DNA of 64,000 nt from Novipirellula herctigrandis (GCA_007859835.1 SJPJ01000001.1:181245-245244); one strand, 5' to 3'; shown: positions 1-10,431, counted from the stretch's first letter. Translations and numbers: made by a program. Notes: a model not told the origin generated them from the letters alone.

Positions 1-732
1 GCAGGACCGAATGACATTGCCGCCATGACCTCTGCCGTATTGCATGCTGAGAAAGGCTCCGAACGAGATAGTGCGGAGAAAGCCGTGATGCTTGTTTGTC
101 AGCAGATAAATGAATCGGATAGACGAGCGGATTTGATTATCCAAGTTCTCCAAAGTTCAAGTCCCAAAGACCAAGTTGCGCTGTTGCCAATGTTGGGTCG
201 CGTGGGGGGAAGCAAAGCGAAACAGGAAATTGAGGCTGCGCTTAGATCAAGAGAATCAGCACGATACGACTCCGCAGTGCGAGCGATCTGTAATTGGCCG
301 GATGCGTCGGTAGCGGAGCAATTGTTGGCTCTTTCTGAGAACGCGGAGTCGTCGGCACATCGACTTTCCGCTTTGCGTGCCTTCATTCGCGTCATTGCAC
401 TTCCGAGTGATTTGCCAAATACCCAAAAACTGAATTTGCTTGAGCAGGCGATGGGACGGTCGGTCCGTGACGAAGAACGCAACTTGGTCTTGCAGCGTGT
501 CTCGGCAGTACGGACCGTCGAGGCGTTGCGTTTTCTGTTGCCCTACTTGGACCAGCCATCGCTTGCGCAAACCGCCGGCGCGTCGATCACAGAATTGGGG
601 CGGCACAAAGATCTCCGAAATCCAAACCAAGTCGAGTTCATCCCGGCGCTGGAAAAGGTCCTAAAGACCAATCAAAACCAGGGAACTCTTGAGAATGCGA
701 GGCGGTACATCCAGGCCGCTCATGAAGGCTGA
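1..732 (+). CDS. HEAT-repeat protein, C-terminal part (5' truncated by window edge)
   Basis: The frame is open from base 1, so this is the end of a longer protein; the first internal ATG is at 25. About 243 residues are visible. They are almost entirely alpha-helical repeats, with helix pairs such as 'QVALLPMLGRVGG' and 'SAVRAICNWPD' of HEAT type. In planctomycetes such repeats often form the tail of secreted dehydrogenases, sulfatases or cytochrome c proteins (family knowledge). No catalytic part is visible, so only a scaffold or protein-interaction role can be inferred. It converges on the FG-GAP gene. Confidence 0.7.
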   Translation, partial: AGPNDIAAMTSAVLHAEKGSERDSAEKAVMLVCQQINESDRRADLIIQVLQSSSPKDQVALLPMLGRVGGSKAKQEIEAALRSRESARYDSAVRAICNWPDASVAEQLLALSENAESSAHRLSALRAFIRVIALPSDLPNTQKLNLLEQAMGRSVRDEERNLVLQRVSAVRTVEALRFLLPYLDQPSLAQTAGASITELGRHKDLRNPNQVEFIPALEKVLKTNQNQGTLENARRYIQAAHEG

Positions 733-760
733 TCACTTTGCGGCGTTCCCAAACGCCCAC

Positions 761-1978
761 TCATTTGATGCCAGGGTTTTCGTACCATACAACACCAAGT
801 GATTGACGCTCTTCGCAAGTCATCACGTCCAAATCGCCGTCACCATCGAGATCGATCAACTCCATGCGGTCGAACTTGCACTCATTCGTGGGGTCGACCA
901 CTTGCCAATCTTTTCCGGATTGTTTGAGCCACATGCCAGGCTGTTTTGTGTTGGCAGAATCGGCGTGCGTGTTTGCCGTGAAAATAATTGTATCCGGCGT
1001 CAACAATCGAATTGCTTTGCCAAAAGGAACGTCGGCTGGATTGGCATGTGATGTCGCATCCCATTTGTCGTACCCACTCTTCTTAAAATCAAAGAACTTC
1101 TTCTGACGAGTTGTGACAAGGACTCGATCGGGAGCCGCGTCAATGAAAAGTGGGTCCGTACCAGTTGCCCCGATCGTGTGTTCAGTCCAACTAGCGGTTT
1201 CAGGATTCTCGTCGGGTTGTTCCAACCATGCTACACATCGATGTTTTGAGGTGCGATCGCTGAATACGATGTCATTGTCGCTGTCATCGTCCATGTCCAT
1301 CGTTTGAATGGACATGATCCAGCCGCAAGCTCGCAGTGTACGGGGCTGCCAGTCTTCGATTTGGTCCGAATGTTGAGTTGGTGGAAACAAGATGGTCAGT
1401 GTCGCGTTTGAATTCTTCGAACCAAAAACAAGTGCAGACTTGCCACCGCGCAGCAGAACGGTTGAAGCGAACATCCACTGCTGGCCATCAAGAATGGATA
1501 GCGGGGACGTTTTCCAGTTCGATTGTTTAAGCAATTCCTGTTTCGAAACGCTGCTTCCGTCGAAGCGATGAACCAGTACCTGTTTCAGCCTACCTTCATG
1601 GCAACTGATTACGTCCAATTGGCCATCACCGTCAACGTCGAAGGGCAGTGCATCTTCAGGGGATTTTCCTATCCCAACCGTCACGGACGGCCATGGTTTG
1701 GTTGCGGTCGTGACGCCCGGGTTGAGGTAAAGTCGAACGACGCCGGATTCTTCCCATCCTGTCACGACGTCTTGCAGTCCATCCCCATCGAAATCACCAA
1801 GTTTTACACCGTCGGCGCCTTGGAGAGTATTGTCAATCGCGTGTCGCTTCCACGGTTCTTCCGCCTTCGCTGTCGACACGAGAGTCGCTTGAATTGTGGC
1901 TAGCAATCCGATGATCAACAGGAAGCAGATGCAACTTCTTTTTCGGCCCGTCATTCGTAGCACGCTCGCAATCGCCAT
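761..1978 (-). CDS. secreted FG-GAP/VCBS beta-propeller protein
   Basis: 405 residues with an N-terminal signal peptide (hydrophobic 'FLLIIGLLATIQA', likely cleavage after 'STAKA'). Several FG-GAP/VCBS blades carry the calcium-binding D-x-D-x-D-G pattern: 'LGDFDGDGLQDVV' near residue 60, 'FDVDGDGQLDVI' near 115, 'MDMDDDSDNDIV' near 230 and 'IDLDGDGDLDVM' near 378. These predict an integrin-alpha-like propeller outside the cytoplasm. A G-rich Shine-Dalgarno stretch lies about 10 bases before the ATG at 1978. No catalytic domain is seen; a binding or adhesive role is inferred. Confidence 0.85.
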   Translation of the reverse strand: MAIASVLRMTGRKRSCICFLLIIGLLATIQATLVSTAKAEEPWKRHAIDNTLQGADGVKLGDFDGDGLQDVVTGWEESGVVRLYLNPGVTTATKPWPSVTVGIGKSPEDALPFDVDGDGQLDVISCHEGRLKQVLVHRFDGSSVSKQELLKQSNWKTSPLSILDGQQWMFASTVLLRGGKSALVFGSKNSNATLTILFPPTQHSDQIEDWQPRTLRACGWIMSIQTMDMDDDSDNDIVFSDRTSKHRCVAWLEQPDENPETASWTEHTIGATGTDPLFIDAAPDRVLVTTRQKKFFDFKKSGYDKWDATSHANPADVPFGKAIRLLTPDTIIFTANTHADSANTKQPGMWLKQSGKDWQVVDPTNECKFDRMELIDLDGDGDLDVMTCEERQSLGVVWYENPGIK

Positions 1979-2350
1979 GATTCAACACTCCCCCCCAAAT
2001 TCTGCTTTTAAGATTACGAAGTTCGGTGGCCGGCTAGTATACACCGATTTGACAGCGGTCGACCAATCTACGCCGGATCGCATTGATAACGAAGCGGAAG
2101 TCCGCTCGCCATTAGGTGAGCCACCATCAGTCGCATCGATCTGGATTAGATGCTCGTGGGCAGGCGAGACAGTGACAAGCCAACATTGACCGTCGATATC
2201 CAGTATTATGATTCACTAGTTTGTCACTTCAGGCATACGTGAGATGTTCCGTTGCAATCATGGCTCAGGTAGAAAGGCATTGTTCCACCGATGCGCTGAC
2301 TACGCATCACATCCGTCATACGAACCAGCGAACCACGATTGGAGTAATCC
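1979..2350. other. intergenic region between divergent genes
   Basis: This 372-base stretch separates the FG-GAP gene (minus) from a sulfatase (plus) and must hold both promoters. I see no convincing gene, repeat or strong hairpin in it. Confidence 0.6.
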
Positions 2351-3901
2351 ATGATTCGAAGTGCGGCCCTCTGCTACATCCTGGCGACGAGCGGCTTGAT
2401 CGGGTTCAGTTTTTGGGCTGTTCCCACCCACGGTGCGACTCCCGACGAGAAAACGTCTCAGGCAAAACCTGCAACTCACGGCCAGCACCAGTCGCCCGAC
2501 GTCCGACCTCCTAATTTTGTCGTAATCTTCGCTGACGATCTCGGCTATCAGGACCTTGGGTGCTTCGGCGCGAAGGCAATCGCTACGCCGCGGATCGACG
2601 CAATGGCTCGCGAAGGCGTGCGTTTTACCGATTTTTATGCTCAACCGATTTGCGGTCCCTCGCGAGCCGCAATCATGACTGGCTGTTACCCGCTGCGGGT
2701 CGCCGAACGCGGCAATATCAAGAACGTCCATCCCGTGCTCCACGACGGCGAAATGACGATCGCCGAGGTACTCGGCCAAGCTGGATATGCCTGCGGCTGT
2801 TTCGGAAAATGGGACTTGGCCGGTCACTCGCAGACGCAATTTCACGCCGATCTGCTGCCGACTCGCCAAGGATTCGACTTTTTCTTTGGGACGCCCAGCA
2901 GCAACGATCGCACGGTGGACCTGTATCGCAACGACGAACGGATTCAGACCAATGCCAAAATGTCAACGCTGACACAGCGATACACGGACGAAGCGATCGC
3001 GTTCATGGAGCGGCACCGCGATGAGCCGTTCTTCGTCTATCTGCCGCACACCATGCCTCACACGCGACTGGCCGCCTCGGAGCCATTTCGGGGCAAAAGC
3101 AAACGTGGTTTGTACGGCGATGTGGTTGAAGAGCTTGATTTCAATGTTGGTCGCATACTGGACGCGGTCGGATCGATGGGCTTGGAGATGAGCACATATG
3201 TGCTTTTCATCAGCGACAACGGACCGTGGCTGATCAAAAACAAAAACCATGCCAACGGGCACTTGCCCAGCGACCATGGCGGGTCGGCGGCGACACTTCG
3301 TAGCGGAAAGGTCTCCAGTTTCGAAGGTGGCGTGCGCGTGCCTGCGGTGCTGTGGGGACCAGGCCGCGTACCGGGCGGACTGACCTGCGGCAAGCTGGCC
3401 AGCACGCTCGATCTACTGCCCACGTTCGCCGCGCTCTCAGCTGCCGAAATGCCCAAGGATCGAGTGGTCGACGGTACCGACATCGGGCATTTGTTCCACG
3501 GAGAGTTCGAAAAGGCCGATCCAAACAAAACGTTTTTCTACTATCTCCGCGTACAACTACAGGCTGTGCGTCAAGGGAAATGGAAACTACACCTGCCGCG
3601 TGACGAGCAACCGATCGGCGTTGCCCCATTCAGCCGTAACAGTCACATCGCGCCGGATGATCGTGTAGGTTTCGCCGAGCCATTTCTGGTGGACTTAGAC
3701 AACGATCTTGGCGAAACGACGAACGTCTCGGACCAACATCCCGAAGTCGTTCAACGATTACTGTCGCTTGCCGAGCAGATGCGGCTCGACCTCGGCGATT
3801 ACAACCAAGTTGGAAACAACATGCGGTTCTTTGATCCAATCGATCCGCGACCAACAACGCCACCTGTCCCACAGACGAAAAAGTCCAAAGCGAAACGTTG
3901 A
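2351..3901 (+). CDS. secreted sulfatase (S1 family, arylsulfatase A-like)
   Basis: 516 residues. A signal peptide is followed by the alkaline-phosphatase-fold sulfatase domain. Calcium-binding D62-D63 lie in 'IFADDLGYQDLGC'. The formylglycine site is C101 in 'ICGPSRAAIMTG', which fits C-x-P-S-R and needs maturation by a formylglycine-generating enzyme not present here. Further active-site motifs are 'FGKWDLAGH', 'HTMPH' and 'FISDNGPW'. GGAG six bases before the ATG supports this start. It probably removes sulfate esters from algal polysaccharide outside the cytoplasm; the substrate cannot be read from sequence. Confidence 0.93.
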   Translation: MIRSAALCYILATSGLIGFSFWAVPTHGATPDEKTSQAKPATHGQHQSPDVRPPNFVVIFADDLGYQDLGCFGAKAIATPRIDAMAREGVRFTDFYAQPICGPSRAAIMTGCYPLRVAERGNIKNVHPVLHDGEMTIAEVLGQAGYACGCFGKWDLAGHSQTQFHADLLPTRQGFDFFFGTPSSNDRTVDLYRNDERIQTNAKMSTLTQRYTDEAIAFMERHRDEPFFVYLPHTMPHTRLAASEPFRGKSKRGLYGDVVEELDFNVGRILDAVGSMGLEMSTYVLFISDNGPWLIKNKNHANGHLPSDHGGSAATLRSGKVSSFEGGVRVPAVLWGPGRVPGGLTCGKLASTLDLLPTFAALSAAEMPKDRVVDGTDIGHLFHGEFEKADPNKTFFYYLRVQLQAVRQGKWKLHLPRDEQPIGVAPFSRNSHIAPDDRVGFAEPFLVDLDNDLGETTNVSDQHPEVVQRLLSLAEQMRLDLGDYNQVGNNMRFFDPIDPRPTTPPVPQTKKSKAKR

Positions 3902-4346
3902 TAGACGTAATCAATATGCATTCAAACAGGTCGCATCACGATGAAACGGTGTGGATTTGACAAGCTTGCACGGAAGAAACCGCGGATGAAAACGGGACGG
4001 TGGTTGAAACGCTAAAGCAACCGCCGAACGGTTATCCTCCTCAGGGAAGCCCCTCGATTTTCGGCTTCGCCGCGACTTTCGAAACATGCAAGGCAGTCGC
4101 AAGTCGGGTTGGACATCGCACAAGACGATCCGCATGCCCTCACTAAGAAATAAGACTTGGCCAAGATTCGGATGTCCGCTTGCACGGCAATATCAGCCAG
4201 CACTCATGGTGGTCGATGGCGCTTAGAATGATTCCTAGCGGTCACGGTTGGGCGTTTGCTTCGGCGACGGACGAACGCCGCACTGAAAAGTAGAAGCCGT
4301 CACGAAGTTTGCCAATTATCACGAGCGGATTCATGCGAATATCGCG
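3902..4346. other. non-coding gap
   Basis: This 445-base stretch lies between the convergent sulfatase and esterase genes. No coding signature or clear terminator hairpin was found. Confidence 0.5.
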
Positions 4347-5204
4347 TTAGTGTTGCAGTCGTTTTCCAAGAAACTGAATCATCTTCGCACCAGCACGCTG
4401 ATAATACATCCCCAAGTTGTGAGGCGTGTCTGGCAGGACGACGACTTCGTGTGGGATTTCCAATTCTTTGAACTTTTCGGCGAGTGGCTTGAATGCCTGC
4501 GGACGATCTTGATCACCATTGACGAGCAGTGCCGCGTACCCATTGCCTCGAAGTGTTTCGGCGCCGCTCACTGCGGCGGCGAGAGTTGCATCGGCATCGC
4601 GCCACATTCCTCCTCCCCAGCTTCCCGCGGCACAAAAGAGTTCGGGGTGCATGACGGACAATTGCACGGCTCCGGCGCCACCCATGGAAAATCCCGCCAC
4701 CACCCGCGACTTAGCTTCTGCCTTCGTCGGATAGCTCTCGTCGATCAGCGGTATCAGCTCCGTCAATATCATTGTCTCGACGCTGCCGCGATAGCCGCTT
4801 CGTCCTCCGTTAGGAAAAACACAGATGACTGGAGGGATACTGTCATCACGGACACCTCGCGCGATATGGCTTGCGAAGCCTGCCGAGTCGCTGGCTTCTG
4901 TGCCTCCCATGCCGTGCAGAAAATAGATGACCGGGTACCGAGTATTGCCGCTTGCATCGTAATCCGCAGGAGTGAACACAACATAGCCAACGTCGTGCCC
5001 CATTGCTTTGCTGCTTAACACTTTGTGTGTCAGTCCTGGTCCATTTGGCAAGTCAGGGTTGACCCAGGAAACCGGCGGGCGCTGATCACGCGTCCGTTGC
5101 CCACAAACCTGTGTCGGACCCGCAAACAAAAACGCGACGAGCGCACACGCCACAAGCAATGGCATGCGACGAATTTGTTGGTGGATCATTAAGTCTATCT
5201 TCAT
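4347..5204 (-). CDS. secreted esterase (alpha/beta hydrolase, PF00756-like)
   Basis: 285 residues. A signal peptide ('LLVACALVAFLFAG') precedes an alpha/beta hydrolase domain of the esterase-D/feruloyl-esterase type. Visible motifs are 'YPVIYFLHGMGG' (oxyanion region) and the nucleophile elbow G-F-S-M-G-G near residue 168. A late 'PDTPHNLGMYY' supplies the likely catalytic His. An exported carbohydrate esterase removing acetyl or aromatic esters fits the surrounding sulfatases (inference). It is divergent from the sulfatase at 5505. An internal Met at residue 6 could be the true start. Confidence 0.85.
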   Translation of the reverse strand: MKIDLMIHQQIRRMPLLVACALVAFLFAGPTQVCGQRTRDQRPPVSWVNPDLPNGPGLTHKVLSSKAMGHDVGYVVFTPADYDASGNTRYPVIYFLHGMGGTEASDSAGFASHIARGVRDDSIPPVICVFPNGGRSGYRGSVETMILTELIPLIDESYPTKAEAKSRVVAGFSMGGAGAVQLSVMHPELFCAAGSWGGGMWRDADATLAAAVSGAETLRGNGYAALLVNGDQDRPQAFKPLAEKFKELEIPHEVVVLPDTPHNLGMYYQRAGAKMIQFLGKRLQH

Positions 5205-5504
5205 TGCGGTAGCCTTGATGTGTCTTTTTGTTCTTGGAGAATTACCGCGTTCATGTTACTGAGTCTCGCGACAAGTTTGTTGCTGTTCGAGTCGCTACCG
5301 ATGCTTTTCGACCAAATATGCAACCCCGTTTTCTCGCCATATGCCGAATTGCCCTGATACCTGTGATGACATTCAACACCGGCGGATTGCTTGAATGGTT
5401 TGTTTTCGCGGTGTCTAATGCTCTGCTTAGTTTCTTGATCATTCGGGTGTTATTCAACCGCTCAATATCTTTTTTCCGTGAACTCGCTGCGAGAGGTGGA
5501 TTCA

Positions 5505-7355
5505 ATGAAGTCCCAAATACTGTGCTTGGCATTCCTGTTGACTGCTGTTGTTTCAGCGAGAGCAAATAAACCCAACGTAGTTGTCGTTCTGACTGATGAC
5601 CAAGGGTATGGTGATCTGTCGTGCCACGGCAACCCGTACGTGAAGACGCCGAATCTGGATCGACTATTCCAGGAATCGATTCGCTTTACCGACTTTCATG
5701 CTTCATCGATTTGCACACCGACACGATCGCAATTGTTGACAGGAATCGACGCGGTTCGAAACGGTGCTTACAACTTTGGCTATGGTAAAACGAGCATTTT
5801 TGAAACGATTCCGAATGATGACGGTAGGCAAAGAAAAGTTCATCTTATGCCGGAGTACTTCAAGGCCAACGGATATGTGACGGGGCACTTTGGCAAATGG
5901 CATTTGGGCGACCATTACCCCTCTCGATCGATCGACCGCGGATTCGACACGGCACTGACGTTTCCGTCCGCATCCATTTGGCAGTCATCTAACTACTGGA
6001 ACAACGATGGATTTGATGACTATTACTATCGCGATGGCAAAATTGAAAATTGCACTGGCTATTGCAATGATTTGTGGTTTGATGAAACGATTCGATTCAT
6101 CCGTCAGGCTCATCAAAGCGAACAGCCCTTTTTTGTTTACCTAGCGACCAGTGCGATGCACACTCCGCTGTTTGCCCCTGAGGTGTACAACCAACCCTAT
6201 AAGGATCAACCAGAACTGACGGAACAGTTTTATGGCATGATCGCGAATTTCGACATGAACTTTGGGAGGCTCGATAGATTCCTCGAAGCAAACGGCCTAA
6301 AAAAAAGCACCATTGTTACCTACATGTCCGACAATGGTGGCACGTTTGGTGTTCAACAATTTAATGCTGGAATGCAGGGCCGAAAGGGGAGCCCTTTGGA
6401 TGGTGGTCATCGAGTTCCCTGCTTCTTGCGATGGCCCGACGGGATTCCGAATGCGGGAAGAGATATTCATGAACTCGTGATCGTTCAAGATATTCTTCCC
6501 ACATTGATCGATTTGTGTGATCTCGACGATCCGTGGTCCGACGAGATCGACGGTTTGAATGTTGCGCCAACGATTTTGCAGAGAAGTCAAGACTTATCGC
6601 AACGCATGTCAGTTGTCCAGTTTTCAACAAAGCGGCGGGGACTAAATCCTTACGCGGTTCTTTGGGGAAAATGGAGACTGATGAGCGATGGAAAGCTATA
6701 TCACCTCCAAGACGATCCGCAGCAAATACATGACATCGCCGATGAGCATGCCGAGATCCGCGATGCAATGTTGGCGTTCTACCAGGATTGGAAGGAGTCG
6801 GTTCAGCCTTCACTTGACAAGTATACGTCGATTGACATCGGCTACTCCGGCTTTGAACGTATCGATTTGACGTGCTTCGACTGGCTCGAACTGGAGGGAA
6901 AGGGAAACCCATCACAGCAATACGACATTCGCCAGGGGATGGACATGCACGGATTTTGGAATCTTCATGTTCATGAAAAGGGCGTCTATCGCTTTACGGC
7001 AAGAAGGTGGCCACGCGAAGCGGATTCGGCGATCACCGCCTCGCTGCCGCCCTTTGTCAGTGAATACGCGAAGCAGGCCGGAAACATTCTACCCCCTTCT
7101 TTGGACGAGCACCATCGTTGGGATGATTTGTCGACAGGCGGCATCTATCCAGCCGGTAAGGCGATCGACATTTCAAACGCACGATGTTCGATCGGCGAAT
7201 CCTCAACCTTTAAGCCCGTAAAACAAAGTGATAAGTCAATCAGCTTTGAACGTAAATTGGAAACTGGAAAGCAACGTCTTCAAATCGACTTTTTGAATCG
7301 TGAACATCAGGTGCAATGTGGTGCCTATTACGTTGAAATCATCAAAGTGAAGTAG
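5505..7355 (+). CDS. secreted sulfatase (S1 family) with C-terminal extension
   Basis: 616 residues from ATG 5505, chosen because GAGAGGTGGA ends five bases upstream; an in-frame GTG at 5478 lacks such a site. A short signal peptide ends near 'SARA'. Motifs are D31-D32 in 'VVLTDDQGYGDLSC' and C70 in 'ICTPTRSQLLTG' (C-x-P-T-R). 'GKWHLGDHYPSRSIDRGFD' and 'TYMSDNGGTFG' follow. About 160 residues after the catalytic domain (from 'LDKYTSIDIGYSGFERID') form an extra beta-rich region seen in some planctomycete sulfatases. The GDSL gene follows ten bases later, suggesting one operon. Confidence 0.93.
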   Translation: MKSQILCLAFLLTAVVSARANKPNVVVVLTDDQGYGDLSCHGNPYVKTPNLDRLFQESIRFTDFHASSICTPTRSQLLTGIDAVRNGAYNFGYGKTSIFETIPNDDGRQRKVHLMPEYFKANGYVTGHFGKWHLGDHYPSRSIDRGFDTALTFPSASIWQSSNYWNNDGFDDYYYRDGKIENCTGYCNDLWFDETIRFIRQAHQSEQPFFVYLATSAMHTPLFAPEVYNQPYKDQPELTEQFYGMIANFDMNFGRLDRFLEANGLKKSTIVTYMSDNGGTFGVQQFNAGMQGRKGSPLDGGHRVPCFLRWPDGIPNAGRDIHELVIVQDILPTLIDLCDLDDPWSDEIDGLNVAPTILQRSQDLSQRMSVVQFSTKRRGLNPYAVLWGKWRLMSDGKLYHLQDDPQQIHDIADEHAEIRDAMLAFYQDWKESVQPSLDKYTSIDIGYSGFERIDLTCFDWLELEGKGNPSQQYDIRQGMDMHGFWNLHVHEKGVYRFTARRWPREADSAITASLPPFVSEYAKQAGNILPPSLDEHHRWDDLSTGGIYPAGKAIDISNARCSIGESSTFKPVKQSDKSISFERKLETGKQRLQIDFLNREHQVQCGAYYVEIIKVK

Positions 7356-7365
7356 CAAAACGATC

Positions 7366-8142
7366 ATGCCAGATAGACGCACATTTTTATCAAACAGCAT
7401 CGCGGTTGTTGGCACCGCTGCCCTTTGTGGCATCACCAAAGCCGAACAACATTTTGCCGGTCAATACAAAATCGACGGCTACCACTATCGACTTCCTGAG
7501 TTCAAGAAAGGCAGTCGTCTGCTTTTTCAAGGTGACTCGATTACTGACATGAAGTGGGGGCGAAACCAGACGGACCGAAATCATTATTTGGGACACAGCT
7601 ACGTCTATCTGTTGGCTGCCCGCCTTGGCGTTGAATTAGCTGACGCACAGCTTGACCTCTACAATCGTGGAATGAGCGGACATACGGTTGCAGATCTTCG
7701 CAAGCGTTGGCAAAAAGATGCAATTGCTATGAAGCCTGACCTGCTGAGCATTCTGATCGGTACGAATGATGTCGGTCACGGTGTACAGGCGGACGCGTTT
7801 GAATTCGATTACCGCCACATACTCGATGCCAGTCGAAAAGCGAATCCTGAACTGAGGATCGTCCTTCTTGACCCATTTGTACTTCAGTCGGGAAAGTTGA
7901 AGGACGAAATAGCTTGGGCAACTCGTCGTGCTGCCACTGACAAACTCGGTTCGGTCGTAGCTCGTCTGGCAAGGGACTATGACGCTGTGCACATCAAAAC
8001 GCAGAGGATATTTGATGCCGCAGCCGAGGATGTTTCCCCCGAGCATTGGATCTGGGACGGAATTCACCCGCTTCCACAAGGACACGAACTGATCGCCAGA
8101 CATTGGATTCAAGAAGTCAGTGCACGTTGGCCCAAGGTTTAA
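7366..8142 (+). CDS. SGNH/GDSL-family hydrolase
   Basis: 258 residues. All SGNH blocks are visible: 'LLFQGDSITD' (catalytic Ser, block I), 'YNRGMSGHTV' (Gly, block II), 'LIGTNDVGHG' (Asn, block III) and 'WDGIHPLPQGHELIA' (Asp and His, block V). The N-terminus 'MPDRRTFLSNSIAVVGTAALCG' resembles a twin-arginine leader. Proteins of this type deacetylate carbohydrates (family knowledge). It starts 10 bases after the upstream sulfatase, so joint desulfation and deacetylation of one polysaccharide is a reasonable inference. Confidence 0.9.
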   Translation: MPDRRTFLSNSIAVVGTAALCGITKAEQHFAGQYKIDGYHYRLPEFKKGSRLLFQGDSITDMKWGRNQTDRNHYLGHSYVYLLAARLGVELADAQLDLYNRGMSGHTVADLRKRWQKDAIAMKPDLLSILIGTNDVGHGVQADAFEFDYRHILDASRKANPELRIVLLDPFVLQSGKLKDEIAWATRRAATDKLGSVVARLARDYDAVHIKTQRIFDAAAEDVSPEHWIWDGIHPLPQGHELIARHWIQEVSARWPKV

Positions 8143-8660
8143 CAACCTGGCACCGCACGGATAGAAAATGTGGGCTCTAGTTTCTCAAAGCCAAACGGAT
8201 CAGCGGCCTGCGGTTTCGCGGCGGGCGATGAAGTCCTTGACAAGAAAACGATGCGCATCGGCGCGAATCACGCCTTCGGGGCTTCGTTGTTGTGCGTGAA
8301 TAATACCAGCAGCCAAACAATAGACGGCAAATGGCAAACAACGAAGATTGTGGGGCATCAGAAACAACCTGTGAAGTGAAACGGCGGCTAAGCGATCAAG
8401 TGTGCCCGCTTTAAAGAGCCAAGGCGCCCACGTGAGGCCAGTGCGGAATGGCCAGTTTGGCCTTGAACGAATCGCTTTCAATATTGCTCATCCGTTTGGG
8501 GACGCGCAGACGGCGACATCAAAATTATACGGCCCCACACCTAGTGTAGGTCGATGCATAATCTTGCGGTCGAGCAGAGCTTGCGGTCGTTCCGTTAAGA
8601 ACAGACGCATGTACTTTGCCGACGTGGAAGCTCACCCCGAATCAGTTGGTTCCTCTAATT
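8143..8660. other. non-coding gap left of the insertion sequence
   Basis: This 518-base stretch ends in AATT (8657-8660), the left target duplication of the IS. The minus strand has a 93-codon open frame (8200-8481) without recognisable similarity; I could not support it as a gene. Confidence 0.5.
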
Positions 8661-8679
8661 AGTGTCCGTCCAAAAATTG
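8661..8679 (+). repeat. left terminal inverted repeat of the IS
   Basis: Begins AGTGTCCGTCC and ends AAATTG. It is the reverse complement of 10432-10450 except for two central bases (AA here, GG in the complement of the other end). Confidence 0.88.
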
Positions 8680-8804
8680 AATGGCCGCATAAACTGCGAT
8701 GTTTTTTGAGAAAAAGCTCCCCGAAGATCGAACCCGCAAGCAGGTTCGGGCGTTGGAATTGTTGACTAAAAGCAATTTCAAACGCAAATCTTCGAGGAGT
8801 GAAC

Positions 8805-10271
8805 GTGGTCCGAAAGCACTATCAATCTCAGCATCGCTTCGATTGCAGCCCTGTCGCACAAGTACAACTCAACTTGGAATGCCGCGACGAAATCGTTCCG
8901 ATCCTCGCGGGTCTGCAGTTCCTTTATACCAACAACAAGCTTCGTCACAAAGCTGTCAAGTTAGTCGCAGCCGATCTCAACGAAGACTCTCGTCGAGATA
9001 TCGGCAGGCCCGGCATGGATGACTGGCACGTCGTTGTTTTGGCGGCTGTTCGGTTGGGGTGCAACTTCGATTACGACAAACTCCAAGACCAAGTCGAGAA
9101 CCATCGCTCGCTCAGAGGCATCATGGGAATTGGCGATTGGCAGGACGCCGACGAATTCACCTTCAGACGCATTCGCGACACGTTGTGCAAACTCAAGCCT
9201 GCAACGATCGAGAAGCTTAATCAAGTCATCGTCACCTCCGGACAGGAGATTGCACCTGAGGCTGCCGCTTCGGTTCGTGCCGATTCGTTCGTTGTCGAAA
9301 CCAACATTCATCATCCGACCGAAAGTAGTTTGATCTTCGATGGGGTACGCAAGTTTGTTCCGCTCTGCGCTGACTTGGCTGGCATGCTTGAGATTGATGG
9401 CTGGCGTCAGTCCGATCACTTGACGAGGAAGATCAAGAAGCTCAAACAGAACATGGGACGCATCGCCGCGAGCAAGAGTCAGGTCAAGAAAGACGCATTG
9501 CAATCGCTCTACATGGATCTGCTTGTCCGAACCGAGCAGTTGCTCACGCGAGCCGACGAGTTGGTAAAAACGGCGAAATCGGAGTTGTTCTCGACGGCGA
9601 TTGTCTCCAAAATCGCGGCAATCGAGCGATGGATCCAACTAACTCGGCAGGTCTGCGACACCGCTCGTCGTCGCGTGCTCCTTGGCGAAAGAGTTCCCAA
9701 TAGCGAGAAGCTGTTCAGTCTTTTTGAAACTCACACGCAGTTGTACCGTCGCGGTAAAGCTGGGCAACCGAATCAGTATGGACGCTTGGTCTTGGTCTAC
9801 GAAGACGCCGCAGGATTCATCAGTCACTATCATTTGATGGACCGCACCAGCAAAGACCAAGATGTTGTCGTTGAGCAGACACGAATTGCTCAGCGAAAAC
9901 ATTCGGGTCAGATCGAAACGGCGTCGTTTGACCGAGGCTTTCACAGCGATGAAAATGAGACGGCATTGCAAGAGATCGTTGATGACGTTTGTGTTTTACC
10001 ACGTGCTCCCGATCAGTACGCCGAACGATTGAAAAACGGAAGCGTGAAGTTTCATCAAACACGTCTACGTCACAGCGGTGTGGAATCAGCGATCGGTGCT
10101 TTACAGCGAGGCAACGGGCTGAAACGTTGTCGTGATCGTAGTGAGATCGGCTTTGAGCGCTACTTTGGTTTGGCGGTACTTGGTCGCAACCTACATACGC
10201 TTGGCAAGTTGTTACTTGCCAAGCATCATGCCATTAGCGCCTCGGCACAGAGTGATCGCCAAGCGGCGTAG
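8805..10271 (+). CDS. DDE transposase of the IS
   Basis: About 489 residues. GTG at 8805 is preferred because GAGGAG (8794-8799) lies five bases upstream; GTG 8799 overlaps that site. The catalytic region starts at 'VRADSFVVETNIHHPTES' (first Asp, near residue 166), a signature of IS1182/ISNCY-like DDE enzymes. It continues through 'SFDRGFHSDEN' (second Asp, near 383) and 'RHSGVESAIGALQRGNG' (Glu, near 425). A helical stretch at about 220-300 separates the first and second parts. The gene looks intact, so the element may be active. Confidence 0.9.
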   Translation: MVRKHYQSQHRFDCSPVAQVQLNLECRDEIVPILAGLQFLYTNNKLRHKAVKLVAADLNEDSRRDIGRPGMDDWHVVVLAAVRLGCNFDYDKLQDQVENHRSLRGIMGIGDWQDADEFTFRRIRDTLCKLKPATIEKLNQVIVTSGQEIAPEAAASVRADSFVVETNIHHPTESSLIFDGVRKFVPLCADLAGMLEIDGWRQSDHLTRKIKKLKQNMGRIAASKSQVKKDALQSLYMDLLVRTEQLLTRADELVKTAKSELFSTAIVSKIAAIERWIQLTRQVCDTARRRVLLGERVPNSEKLFSLFETHTQLYRRGKAGQPNQYGRLVLVYEDAAGFISHYHLMDRTSKDQDVVVEQTRIAQRKHSGQIETASFDRGFHSDENETALQEIVDDVCVLPRAPDQYAERLKNGSVKFHQTRLRHSGVESAIGALQRGNGLKRCRDRSEIGFERYFGLAVLGRNLHTLGKLLLAKHHAISASAQSDRQAA

Positions 10272-10431
10272 GCAAATACTCCTTTGGAATCGGAGCAACG
10301 GAAGGCTATCGGTCTGCGCGCCAGGCGAAAACGGCGTAGAAAACGAGCGTTGTTCGCCACTAAAACCGCCCCAGAGCTAAATCTTCGAAGTACTCAGCGG
10401 ACGTGAAATCCGCTAAAATCAGCCACTCGAG

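Noticed and set aside
5228..5569. 113-codon frame with a hydrophobic stretch upstream of the sulfatase
   Set aside because: It overlaps the sulfatase's ribosome site and signal peptide in another frame and has no support.
8200..8481. Minus-strand 93-codon frame left of the IS
   Set aside because: Composition is ambiguous and no family or start signal supports it.
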